Positions 26,403-34,414 of a stretch of 64,000 nt of DNA are shown here, piece after piece. Position numbers and translations under genes: made by a program. Origin of the DNA: Verrucomicrobiota bacterium (GTDB taxonomy: Bacteria; Chlamydiota; Chlamydiia; Chlamydiales; Rhabdochlamydiaceae); contig JAFEGJ010000005.1 in assembly GCA_018240015.1 (NCBI GenBank), forward strand, positions 62,001 to 126,000, given 5' to 3'. The notes under the pieces were generated by a model that ran no database searches, was not told the DNA's origin, and was given only the letters and a program-made list of their open reading frames with translations. The number at the start of each line of letters is the position of its first letter. The stretch's first letter is position 1.

Positions 26403-27172
26403 GAATCGCCTTGAGATTTTTTGGCGATGAAAGAGGCAGCTTCTTTCAAGAGAAGACTGCTTTGGCCGTAGGTGCGGGCGAGATTTTCGGGGGTGAATAC
26501 TTCACGTGTAGGACCGGCCGCGATGACGCACGTATTGAGAAGGAGCATCCAATCAAAATAATCGCTGGCCGTATTCAAATCGTGATGGACGGCCAAAATG
26601 GTTTTTCCTTCCTTGCGCAGCTCTTCAAAAATGCGGATGAGAACTTTTTCGGTGGCGATATCGATGCCAGCAAACGGCTCATCCATCAAGTAAAAATCGG
26701 CTTCTTGGACGAGGCTGCGCGCGATGAAAAGGCGCTGCTGCTGGCCTCCAGAGAGTTGGCTGATTTGCCGATGAGCAAATCCTTCCATTTCGACGAGTGC
26801 GAGGGCTTTTTTCGCCGCTTCCTTGTCTTTTTTACTCGTCCATTTGAGAAAGCCGAGTTTCCCATACCTTCCCATGAGGACTAGTTCAAAAGCTGTGATG
26901 GGAAAATTCCAGTCGACGGAAGAACGCTGTGGAACATAGGCCACACGCTGGCGCACCTGGCTCAAAGGTTTTCCAAAAAACAAGATCTCGCCCGACATCG
27001 GTTTTAACAGACCCATGACAGACTTTAGGAGTGTGCTTTTACCGGCGCCGTTAGGCCCGATCACGCCAATGAGTTTGCCTTGAGGAATTTTAAAATGGAC
27101 ATCCCAGAGAACAGAGGTTTTTTCATAAGAAACGGTCAGCTCTTCAACACAGAGAACATCATTTCCAGGCAT
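26399..27172 (-). CDS. ytgB: Metal ABC transporter ATPase YtgB
   Basis: 257 residues. Walker A GPNGAGKSTLL, Q-loop VAYVPQRSSVDWNFP, signature LSGGQQQR, Walker B DFYLMDEPFAGID, and switch His in LAVHHDLN are all present. It energises metal import by YtgC/YtgD. It overlaps ytgC by 4 nt and ytgA by 14 nt, in a compact ytgABCD operon. Confidence 0.96.
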   Translation of the reverse strand: MPGNDVLCVEELTVSYEKTSVLWDVHFKIPQGKLIGVIGPNGAGKSTLLKSVMGLLKPMSGEILFFGKPLSQVRQRVAYVPQRSSVDWNFPITAFELVLMGRYGKLGFLKWTSKKDKEAAKKALALVEMEGFAHRQISQLSGGQQQRLFIARSLVQEADFYLMDEPFAGIDIATEKVLIRIFEELRKEGKTILAVHHDLNTASDYFDWMLLLNTCVIAAGPTREVFTPENLARTYGQSSLLLKEAASFIAKKSQGDS

Positions 27173-28103
27173 CGATCATCACGCGCACATTATGGTTCAT
27201 CATTTTAAAGTAGTTATCGGCATCGGATCCGGGTGCCCCGAGAGCATCAGCATAGAGAGGCTCGCCCACGATTTTAACTGGAGTCCCTTTTTCTGATGAC
27301 GCCGCAGCAATTTTCTTGAGAGAATCTTTGCTGACGTTAGATTCCGGAAAAAGCACCGTAATACGAAAGCGATTTAAAAGGTCCATGATCCTTTGAATAT
27401 CGTGGCTCGAAAGCTGCCCATCCGGCGCCAGCCCTTCCGGAGCGTGGAATCGATCTTGACCACCCAAATACCTTCGACTGAAATAATTAAAGGCATCATG
27501 ACTCGTGACGAGGTATTTTTTTTCATCCGGGACCTTGGCGAGTTGGTCCATCATCTGCGCATGCAAAGCCAGCATTTCTTCTTTGACGACTTGGCCGTTT
27601 TCTTGAAACTCTGCAGAAGCGGAGGGATCTATCTTACTCAGGGCTTCTACAATAGGATCGACGATATCAGCCCATAGAGCGACATCGAGCCATATATGGG
27701 GATCAATTTGGTTGTCCCGAACAAGAATGGAACTAGGATGTTTTTGTTGTAGGAAGCCCCCCATAGAGACGGCGCGGGGATTGTTTTCAAGGCGGCTGCG
27801 AAGGCTAGCTCCATGCTCGAGCCCCAGGCCATTGTAGAAGATAACTTGAGCAAATTGGAGTTTTTCGTCATCCCCTTTTAATAATTCATAGCTGTGGGGA
27901 TCGATATCGCCCGTGACCAAAGTAATGGTGTCAATCTTTTCCTTGCCAACGCGCGCTACAATATCATCGATCATGGCCGTCGTTGAAAGAACTTTAATTT
28001 TTCCATTCGAAGTCATCCAGCTATCTAACTTCGAGGGCTCCGACGAGCATCCGCATAAAAACGCGAAGAATAAAATGAAAATAGACCGCAACATAAAAAA
28101 CAT
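27159..28103 (-). CDS. ytgA: Metal-binding lipoprotein YtgA (TroA/ZnuA family)
   Basis: About 314 residues from ATG 28103; ATG 28094 is equally possible. The signal peptide ends in a lipobox-like FAFLCGC, so the protein is probably lipid-anchored. The cluster A-I receptor fold shows metal ligands DPHSYE, DPHIWLD (His), a late Glu in FPESNVSK, and a closing acidic loop GAPGSDADNYF. It captures iron or manganese/zinc outside the inner membrane and passes it to YtgCD. First gene of the operon. No clear SD or operator was found upstream, but a TTTTTGC(A/G)AG repeat occurs twice (28130-28175). Confidence 0.92.
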   Translation of the reverse strand: MFFMLRSIFILFFAFLCGCSSEPSKLDSWMTSNGKIKVLSTTAMIDDIVARVGKEKIDTITLVTGDIDPHSYELLKGDDEKLQFAQVIFYNGLGLEHGASLRSRLENNPRAVSMGGFLQQKHPSSILVRDNQIDPHIWLDVALWADIVDPIVEALSKIDPSASAEFQENGQVVKEEMLALHAQMMDQLAKVPDEKKYLVTSHDAFNYFSRRYLGGQDRFHAPEGLAPDGQLSSHDIQRIMDLLNRFRITVLFPESNVSKDSLKKIAAASSEKGTPVKIVGEPLYADALGAPGSDADNYFKMMNHNVRVMIDAWK

Positions 28104-28224
28104 TCTAACACAAATTTGTTTCCGAGGCGATAAAAATTGGATCTTGCAAAAATCTTTCATGTTTTATAAACTCGCAAAAATGATTATTTGAACAATCTTT
28201 TAATCAATAGGAGAACAAAAACGG

Positions 28225-28704
28225 ATGGAAACTATGGAAAAAACAAAAAGTCTTAAAGAAGTCGAAGATGTTATCGGCCGCGCTTTAAAAAAAGTCGGTG
28301 CCAAGAAAGAAAACGACCTTTGCCGCTATATTCCGATGGCAACAGGCGGGTATATGCACCATTTTACCCTCAAAAAAATGAAAACCAAGCAACCCAGCGA
28401 ACTTTCTTCGATGATTGAAAAATATATTATCAATACAGACCGTCCTGGAATGGTACCTCCCAAACACCGTGCTGCTCGTGGATCTCGCAAACGTCGCGAT
28501 CAAGTTGTTTTTAACCGCTCTATTCTCGACAAACTCCTCAACATGGCCCGTGTTTCTGGGGACAAAGAATTACTTTCAGCTCTCAGCCCCCGTAGACCCT
28601 TAGCTATTTGCAAACGCGAACTCATCTCTTCCATCCGTCACAACCGCGTTGAGCAAGAGCTTTGGCACGCTTATGCAGAAGCAATCGCGGCTGAAGTGAA
28701 ATAA
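28225..28704 (+). CDS. Conserved chlamydial protein (CT066-like)
   Basis: 159 residues, basic, soluble. SD AGGAG is 11 nt before the ATG. No domain recognised. Notable: KRRDQVVFNRSILDKLL and ICKRELISSIRHNRVEQELWHAY, both helical. The place between ytgA and the ATP/ADP translocase is that of C. trachomatis CT066. The name rests on gene order. It is divergent from ytgA and is followed by a strong terminator. Confidence 0.75.
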   Translation: METMEKTKSLKEVEDVIGRALKKVGAKKENDLCRYIPMATGGYMHHFTLKKMKTKQPSELSSMIEKYIINTDRPGMVPPKHRAARGSRKRRDQVVFNRSILDKLLNMARVSGDKELLSALSPRRPLAICKRELISSIRHNRVEQELWHAYAEAIAAEVK

Positions 28705-28737
28705 GCTTTCCAGGAACTCTATATTCCTCGATATCAT

Positions 28738-28764
28738 GCCCAGGCTCCCCGCCTGGGTTTTTTA
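28738..28764 (+). terminator. Rho-independent terminator after the CT066-like gene
   Basis: Stem CCCAGGC/GCCTGGG (28739-28745 and 28751-28757), five-base loop, then TTTTTTAT. Classic form. Confidence 0.9.
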
Positions 28765-28775
28765 TTTATGGGTAG

Positions 28776-29305
28776 CGTGCTCTTCGAGCCCGCTAGAATA
28801 AGTTTTATTTTTAGTTTGCCATAGACATGTCGGGGTCTACGCCCCCAGCTGCCCCCTTGCGCCTCATCTCGCTTCGACAAATCAAATCCTCCTTCGCTTC
28901 GGCATGCAGAGCATCGCCTCACTCGTTCGGATCGATTTGTCTTTGCGATCTGATGCGCCTTGTTGTTGAAGGGCTGCTCGCACGCGCTGTCCCTGCCTTT
29001 GGCAGTGCAGCATCGGCTCGCAGACATAACAAAGGATATGAAGAGGTCTTTTTCTCTTAGTTATGTCTGCGAATTGACGCGAACTTGAGCGCAGCGAAAA
29101 GCGCGCGCGAGGAGCAGCCGGCGGCCGCTACAGCGAAGCGAAATCGGTCCGAACGAGCGAGGCGATGCTCTGCATGCCGAAGCGAAGGAGGATCCGATTT
29201 AGCAAGTCTGTAGTCGGCTCAAGGGGGCAGCAGGGGGTGCAACCCCCGCATGTCATAGGCAACTAAAAAATAAACTATTTTACTCCATCGGGCTCGAAGA
29301 GCCCG
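28776..29305. repeat. 530-bp imperfect palindrome (long foldback element)
   Basis: The 681-bp gap between the CT066-like gene and npt1 is filled by one long inverted repeat. Outer arms: GTGCTCTTCGAGCCC near 28778 against GGGCTCGAAGAGCCC at 29291. Best arms: 28886-28938 against 29141-29193, 53 bp with two mismatches. Innermost arms: CGCAGACATAAC (29019-29030) against GTTATGTCTGCG (29060-29071). The sequence is GC-rich, unlike the flanks. Short open frames exist but run through both arms and are not convincing. The right end forms its own hairpin (29287-29307). It could be a mobile foldback element or a large structured RNA. Confidence 0.8.
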
Positions 29306-29385
29306 ATCTATATTACTACTTGAATTTTTCTCCGAATCTGTTAGAATAAACCTCTTTTCAAGACCAAAAAAGGATATGATAACCT

Positions 29386-30951
29386 ATGTCAACTGCAACG
29401 CAACCTGAATTCGGAAAATGGCGGTCCAGAATTTGGCCGATCCATTTATGGGAATTAAAAAAATTCATTCCCATGGCTCTCATGTTATTCTTTATTAACT
29501 TTAACTATACCGTCCTTAGAGATACGAAAGATTCTTTGGTGGTTACAGCCCCCGGATCCGGTGCGGAAGCCCTTCCTTTCTTGAAGGTATGGGGAGTTCT
29601 GCCATTTGCGATTCTCTTCATGATCATCTACTCAAAACTAAGTAATATCTTTAGTAAACCAAAACTTTTCTATACAATGATCTCGATCTTTATAGGATTT
29701 TTTGCGTTTTTCTTACTGGTTCTTTACCCCAACCGTGATGCCCTGCATCCCCATCAGTTTTGCGATAATTTGCAAGCCTATCTGCCTGCGGGATTCAAAG
29801 GATTAGTTGCCATTATCCGCAACTGGACTTATAGTCTTTTTTACGTCATGTCTGAGCTATGGGGTAGCGTGGCCCTTTCCCTCCTATTCTGGGGATTTGC
29901 CAACGATACGACCAAAACCTCTGAGTCAAAACGTTTCTATGGAGTCTTTGGTCTCGGAGCCAACATCGCCATGATGTTCTCAGGACCCCTTATTATCCAC
30001 TTCTCCCGTATTCGCGATAAAGTGGCTCCTGGAGTTGATGCCGTAGGAATGACCCTCAATTACATGATCGCTCTCTTTACGTTCGCGGCGATTATGACGA
30101 TGGTTGTCTACTGGTGGATCAATAAAAATGTTTTAACAGATACCCGTTTCTACAACCCAGCTGAGCAACAAAAAGCTAAAAAAGAGAAACCCAAAATGTC
30201 TCTCAAAGAAAGCTTTTCATATCTCGCTAAGTCGCGCTATGTCGGGCTCCTGTGCATCATCGTTCTCTCCTACGGCGTGTGCATTAACCTCGTCGAAGTG
30301 ACCTGGAAAGGACAGCTCAAGCTCCAATACAGCAACATGAACGACTACAACGCCTTCATGGGAGAGTTCTCCTTCTTAACCGGAACTGTAACAGCGCTGC
30401 TCATGCTCTTTGTGAGCGGTAATGTCATCCGCCGTTTTGGTTGGACGACAGCGGCTCTCATTACGCCGACCGTTCTTCTCATCACCGGAGTTGGGTTCTT
30501 CACCTTTATCATCTTTAAAGATGCTTTAGCTGGTGTGATTGCCGCCCTCGGAACCACGCCGCTCCTTCTCGCTGTTCTCTTCGGCCAAGCCCAGAACATC
30601 GCGAGTAAGGCAACGAAGTACTCCCTCTTCGACCCCACCAAAGAAATGGCCTATATCCCTCTCGATCAAGAAGCGAAAGTTAAGGGAAAAGCGGCCATCG
30701 ACGTTGTGGGTGCCCGTTTGGGTAAATCAGGCGGTGCTTTCATCAACCAGGTCCTGATTCTGCTCTTCGGATCGCTCTCAGCAATCACCCCCTATGTGGC
30801 TGTGATCAGCATCCTGATGATCTTGGGATGGATGAGAGCAACAAAAGCACTCGGTTCTAGATTCCAAGTGCTGAACCACGAGAAAGAAGAACAAGCCAAG
30901 GCCGAAGCTGCCGCGGCTGTCAAAGCAGAGCCAGCTGGCGCTGCTAACTAG
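29386..30951 (+). CDS. npt1: ATP/ADP translocase (Npt1/Tlc type)
   Basis: 521 residues with about 12 membrane helices. The start WPIHLWELKKFIPMALMLFFINFNYTVLRDTKDSLVV (family signature, split by eye) is characteristic of Npt/Tlc nucleotide transporters of chlamydiae, rickettsiae and plastids. Further motifs: SELWGSVALSLLFWGFAND and FDPTKEMAYIPLD. It swaps host ATP for bacterial ADP across the inner membrane, the energy-parasitism hallmark. The C-terminus is rich in Ala/Glu/Lys. It is followed by a terminator. Chlamydiae may have several paralogues; nucleotide specificity cannot be fixed here. Confidence 0.96.
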   Translation: MSTATQPEFGKWRSRIWPIHLWELKKFIPMALMLFFINFNYTVLRDTKDSLVVTAPGSGAEALPFLKVWGVLPFAILFMIIYSKLSNIFSKPKLFYTMISIFIGFFAFFLLVLYPNRDALHPHQFCDNLQAYLPAGFKGLVAIIRNWTYSLFYVMSELWGSVALSLLFWGFANDTTKTSESKRFYGVFGLGANIAMMFSGPLIIHFSRIRDKVAPGVDAVGMTLNYMIALFTFAAIMTMVVYWWINKNVLTDTRFYNPAEQQKAKKEKPKMSLKESFSYLAKSRYVGLLCIIVLSYGVCINLVEVTWKGQLKLQYSNMNDYNAFMGEFSFLTGTVTALLMLFVSGNVIRRFGWTTAALITPTVLLITGVGFFTFIIFKDALAGVIAALGTTPLLLAVLFGQAQNIASKATKYSLFDPTKEMAYIPLDQEAKVKGKAAIDVVGARLGKSGGAFINQVLILLFGSLSAITPYVAVISILMILGWMRATKALGSRFQVLNHEKEEQAKAEAAAAVKAEPAGAAN

Positions 30952-30961
30952 GATTTTTCCT

Positions 30962-30990
30962 AAAAACCCCTCCACTGGAGGGGTTTTTTC
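30962..30990 (+). terminator. Rho-independent terminator after npt1
   Basis: Stem AAAAACCCCTCC/GGAGGGGTTTTT, loop ACT, T run. Confidence 0.93.
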
Positions 30991-31063
30991 TTGCCCCTGA
31001 CTAAAATAATTTTTTTACAAAATTAAGCGATCGTGGTATGACAAAGAATTTGGAGGATACTCT

Positions 31064-32179
31064 ATGCCCATCATCGCTGCGATTGCTGCTCCCTTAGCGT
31101 TTACGTTCGGGTTTTTCAACTCCGTGGCTCCTTCAGGCGACGGGAAAAAGGCAAACTCCTCTAAAGCTAAGGTAAATAAAAAGCAGACTGAGAGCACGAC
31201 CAAGACAGTACGGGGCTCTACTATTGCCGATCCTCCTCCTAATTTACCCAATACCTGGTTCACAATCGTCGGTGATTTCCTTTATTGGAGAGCCGATGAA
31301 GATGGCCTGACCTATGCCTTAGATGATGATAATAATAAGGCTAAGGGGCTAGATCCTGATTTTGAATGGAAACCCGGCTATCGTGCGGGAGTCGGTTTTC
31401 AGTTCAACCGAGATGATAACTGGGACATGATGTTCATTTGGACAGGCCTCAATTCACACGCAGAGGATAGTAAGACAATTAATCAAGACTCTTTTGGTGA
31501 AGACCGCCTCTCTCCGCGCTGGGTTCCTAGCCTATTAGGTACGGCAGCCACTCATGCCTCCGTCGATTGGAAACTCAAGTACAATACCATCGATTGGTAT
31601 ATGGGACGGGACTTTTTTGTAGGCAAAAAACTTACATTTCACCCCATTGCAGGGATACGCGGAGCTTGGATTTCACAGGATTATGACGTTCATTATCGCA
31701 GCCAATTTGCCAACTCCGGATTTGCATCCACGAGTTTTGATGCCGATACCAGCTTCAAAGGAGTCGGTATGCGCGCTGGCATCGATATCAAATACCACGT
31801 CAATAATAACTTCGGCCTATGCGGAAATTTAGCAGGCGCATTTTTCTATGGATGGACCAATGTGAAAGAGAAAATCCATGGTTTCCAAACAAATCCAGCT
31901 GGCATATTCGCGCCCGTTGATTTTACCTACCGTCACAATTTCCAAGGTACTCGCACAAATTTAGACGGAGGTCTGGGCTTTTTGGTCGAAGGAGACATCC
32001 GTAGATCGGGCCCTCACATTTCTTTGACAGTGAAATACGAATTTAGCGAGTGGTTTAGTCAAAACGTACTGACTAATCTGGGTTTCCAAAATGGAAGCTC
32101 TACACCTACAAGCTCTGATCAACAAGACAGAAACTTGGGGCTCCAAGGCCTCACTATTGATCTTCGTTTAGATTTCTAA
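31064..32179 (+). CDS. Outer-membrane beta-barrel protein, Lpg1974/MOMP-like
   Basis: 371 residues, SD GGAGG. A short N-terminal export signal (MPIIAAIAAPLAFTFGFF) and a Lys/Ser-rich linker precede a barrel. The barrel begins with WFTIVGDFLYWRADEDGLTYA, the typical first strand of the Lpg1974 pore-forming family (Legionella and chlamydiae). Alternating strands continue (RAGVGFQFNRDDNWDMMFIWTG; FHPIAGIRGAWISQDYDV) to a C-terminal LRLDF that ends in the phenylalanine needed for outer-membrane insertion. It is probably a porin or adhesin. It sits between npt1 and yqeY in its own unit. Confidence 0.84.
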   Translation: MPIIAAIAAPLAFTFGFFNSVAPSGDGKKANSSKAKVNKKQTESTTKTVRGSTIADPPPNLPNTWFTIVGDFLYWRADEDGLTYALDDDNNKAKGLDPDFEWKPGYRAGVGFQFNRDDNWDMMFIWTGLNSHAEDSKTINQDSFGEDRLSPRWVPSLLGTAATHASVDWKLKYNTIDWYMGRDFFVGKKLTFHPIAGIRGAWISQDYDVHYRSQFANSGFASTSFDADTSFKGVGMRAGIDIKYHVNNNFGLCGNLAGAFFYGWTNVKEKIHGFQTNPAGIFAPVDFTYRHNFQGTRTNLDGGLGFLVEGDIRRSGPHISLTVKYEFSEWFSQNVLTNLGFQNGSSTPTSSDQQDRNLGLQGLTIDLRLDF

Positions 32180-32237
32180 CAAAACGCTATTGGTAAAAAT
32201 TTAAGACTATCTTAAGCTATGGTCTGGAGAATCCATT

Positions 32238-32675
32238 ATGGCAATTTTAGAAAAAATCAATGAAGGTATTAAAGAAGCGATGAGAAGCCGCGATCAAATC
32301 AGGCTTGAGACGCTGCGCATGCTTAAGTCAAAAATATTGGCTGTAGATGCCCGGGGTAACCTTCCTGATGCCGAGGTCATAAAACTCTTCAAAACCTATT
32401 TCGGCAATCTTCAAGAAGCTCTGACCCAAGCTCAAAGTGCCAACCGACCTGATATGGCGGCGCGGCTGCAAACGGAGCTTAAGATCATTCAAGAGTTTTT
32501 ACCCAAAGCTCTTTCGCCAGAAGAAACGAAAAAAATTGTTGTGCAGGCCATTGCCGAATCGGGAGCTAAAACGAAAAAAGATCTCGGGCTGGTCATGAAG
32601 GCTATCATGAAGATCAATAGCTCAGTGGATGGAAAATTAGCGAAAGATTTGGCTGGAGAACTTCTAGCTGATTAG
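32238..32675 (+). CDS. yqeY: YqeY/GatB-related protein
   Basis: 145 residues of one YqeY domain: AILEKINEGIKEAMRSRDQIRLETLRMLKS at the start (split by eye) and IQEFLPKALSPEETKKIV in the middle, then DLGLVMKAIMKI. The fold matches the tail of the amidotransferase subunit GatB that contacts tRNA. Stand-alone YqeY has no proven reaction; a link to tRNA amidation is suspected. SD GGAGA. Single gene after the OMP. Confidence 0.88.
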   Translation: MAILEKINEGIKEAMRSRDQIRLETLRMLKSKILAVDARGNLPDAEVIKLFKTYFGNLQEALTQAQSANRPDMAARLQTELKIIQEFLPKALSPEETKKIVVQAIAESGAKTKKDLGLVMKAIMKINSSVDGKLAKDLAGELLAD

Positions 32676-33005
32676 AAGCCTTGCAGTTCATTTATTAGGA
32701 CTCTTGAACGATCTGCCATGCCGCAACCCCATCCCTTTAGGGGCGGGTAAGGCGGGCCTCTAGTTGGTCTATTCCTTAAATCCTCGAAGAATCTCTTCCA
32801 TTTATGGGGGGGGGTCTTCAATAAGTCATTGAAATTCAATAGGTTTGTTTGCCCCTTGAGGGGCAAAGTATTGCGCTTAGTGCCGAGAATGATCTCTCTC
32901 AAAAGTCATTGAACATCAAATAGTTAAATATCATTAATTTAAAATAAACTCATTGATTAAAAAAATTATATTATATGTAATGATTACCTTAATAAGGTGA
33001 TAACA
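32676..33005. other. 330-bp intergenic region with hairpin and short degenerate repeats
   Basis: No gene seen. A hairpin TTTGCCCC/GGGGCAAA with loop TTGA lies at 32848-32867. The segment AAGTCATTGAAATTCAATAG (near 32823) is repeated imperfectly near 32902 (AAGTCATTGAACATCAAATAG-like, one base longer). The right end holds the F-box promoter. It may be a decayed or structured spacer. Confidence 0.5.
32953..32981 (+). promoter_or_regulatory. Promoter of the F-box gene
   Basis: TTGATT (32953-32958), 17-bp AT-rich spacer, TGTAAT (32976-32981). SD-like AAGGTG precedes the ATG at 33006. Confidence 0.5.
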
Positions 33006-33980
33006 ATGAATACTACAACACAAATCAATGCTCAGAATGGTTCGGTGCCTCTTTCCGTAACATCAAGTGTATCCCAAGCTGATTCAAACAATAGAAGAGC
33101 CAAGTGTATCCCTATGCTATCCGATCTTCTAAAATTTTTCTTTCCAGTGTCTCTGCTTCCCGCTGCCCTTCTCAATCAGAATATAACAATTGCTGGTGCA
33201 TCGATCGCTCCCGACATCTGGCGCAGGATTTGTGAGTTTCTCCCAACCCCAAAGGATATTTTACATTTAAGTCAGACTTGCAGAGCATTTGTAGGTCTTC
33301 GAACCGACGCCCAAGTTTTACCGATAATGTGGCAAAATCACGTTAATGATTTAGAAAAAATCGTCTTTGGAAAAGAAGCTTGGAACACCCATTTTGGAGA
33401 CATCGGAGCAGTAGATCCCATTCCCGAAGCTTTGGTAAAGGCCCTCGAAGAATCTTGTCCCTTTATTGCAGGCAAGAAAGTCAAAGAAACCCACATTGCC
33501 TGTTGGATCCCTACCCACGTTAATGGTACGCCTCTTACCCTCAATACGCTTGATGAGCTCGTCAAAAAGCCGCTCAAGGGCCACGCAAATAAATTTGAAT
33601 TTATTTGGCTTCCAGCCAAAACAAAACATGGGGATAAACCTATAGAGAAAGGCCACTGGATCCTTTTGACAAAAACCGTTCTCGAAGGAAGCCGAAATAA
33701 AACCTACGACCAGCAAAAACAGCTCGTTGAAAGCTACTCTGGTTACGAAGTGCCGACCCTGCTATCCACAGCCATAGCCCTCTTTATGCACCATACTAGA
33801 ACAGGAGAGAGGCTGTATAATGACAGCCCTGCGACTTTCACCCGGTGCCAAGAGAAAAGCGATGGATGGTCCTTGGTTGTTGGGGGCTTCGCGGCCGGCG
33901 GCCTCCACGTCTACAACGTCTACGACGACGGCTACATTGGCGTTGGGGGCCTGCGAAAGTTCCCGGCACTTGGGACTTGA
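33006..33980 (+). CDS. F-box domain protein
   Basis: 324 residues from ATG 33006; a GTG three codons earlier is in frame. A hydrophobic stretch (LKFFFPVSLLPAALL) near residues 40-55 is followed by an F-box at about residues 60-100: IAPDIWRRICEFLPTPKDI then LHLSQTCRAFVGLR. The C-terminal third (RCQEKSDGWSLVVGGFAAGG) recalls other chlamydial F-box proteins that I remember. It would dock on host Skp1 and present targets to an SCF ligase (family knowledge). The middle carries long loops with no recognised repeat. It pairs with the partial F-box gene at the left edge and with the deubiquitinase, a ubiquitin-handling theme. Confidence 0.76.
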   Translation: MNTTTQINAQNGSVPLSVTSSVSQADSNNRRAKCIPMLSDLLKFFFPVSLLPAALLNQNITIAGASIAPDIWRRICEFLPTPKDILHLSQTCRAFVGLRTDAQVLPIMWQNHVNDLEKIVFGKEAWNTHFGDIGAVDPIPEALVKALEESCPFIAGKKVKETHIACWIPTHVNGTPLTLNTLDELVKKPLKGHANKFEFIWLPAKTKHGDKPIEKGHWILLTKTVLEGSRNKTYDQQKQLVESYSGYEVPTLLSTAIALFMHHTRTGERLYNDSPATFTRCQEKSDGWSLVVGGFAAGGLHVYNVYDDGYIGVGGLRKFPALGT

Positions 33981-34028
33981 ACCATTGGCTCTTGGAAGAA
34001 GGGTAGTGGTCTCTTCTTGGTCTTTGGG

Positions 34029-34050
34029 AAGGCCGGCGTTAGCCGGCCTT
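34029..34050 (+). terminator. Terminator-like hairpin after the F-box gene
   Basis: Stem AAGGCCGGC/GCCGGCCTT with loop GTTA, then CTGATTTTAATCTT, a moderate T tract. Confidence 0.65.
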
Positions 34051-34199
34051 CTGATTTTAATCTTAAATTACGCGCTCGGTACGGACCCAATAGGCATTTT
34101 TAAGAGCTTGCGAAAGGGTATAAGGAATAGACCAATTCACATACGCTAATGCCCACCTCTGAAGGAATGGGATTGCAGCCTAGTAGATCGTTCAAGATT
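34051..34199. other. Unassigned spacer left of the dnaK 3' duplication
   Basis: 149 bp between the terminator and the displaced dnaK end. No gene, hairpin or known repeat seen. If the nuclease segment inserted at dnaK, this is the former dnaK-distal flank. Confidence 0.4.
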
Positions 34200-34375
34200 T
34201 AAGAAAAAATCCTCCGCCCTTTAAGGAGCGGAGGACATAGGAGAGAAGATTATTTCTTCTCGTCGTCGAGGATTTCGACTTCGGCTTCTTCTAGATCAGG
34301 TTTCTTTTGCTCTGGCTGAGGGCCGGCAGCATTTTGAGCTGCAGCTGCGCCTTGCAAGTTTTCTCCGATCTTTTG
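34200..34375 (-). pseudogene. Duplicated dnaK 3' end with its terminator
   Basis: 176 bp matching 35518-35693 at about 96%. It contains the last 42 codons of dnaK (34250-34375), the stop and the terminator hairpin with A/T tract (34204-34235). Four codon differences are silent (GGA/GGC, GCT/GCA, GCC/GCT, CAA/CAG) and one is Ser to Pro. So both copies evolved as working dnaK ends before becoming neighbours. The rest of dnaK is absent here. It bounds the nuclease gene on the left. Confidence 0.9.
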
Positions 34376-34376
34376 T

Positions 34377-34405
34377 TTGCTTTGATCAAATTTTTCGAAT
34401 AAAAT
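34377..34405 (+). promoter_or_regulatory. Promoter of the YhcG-type nuclease gene
   Basis: TTGCTT (34377-34382), 17-bp spacer, TAAAAT (34400-34405). It starts 2 bp past the end of the dnaK duplicate, so it belongs to the inserted segment. The predicted start is next to the ATG at 34415. Confidence 0.55.
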
Positions 34406-34414
34406 ATCGCAACA

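Noticed and set aside
28734-29060. Short open frames in the 530-bp palindrome
   Set aside because: They cross both arms, have no SD and would be coded by repeat sequence. No transposase motif.
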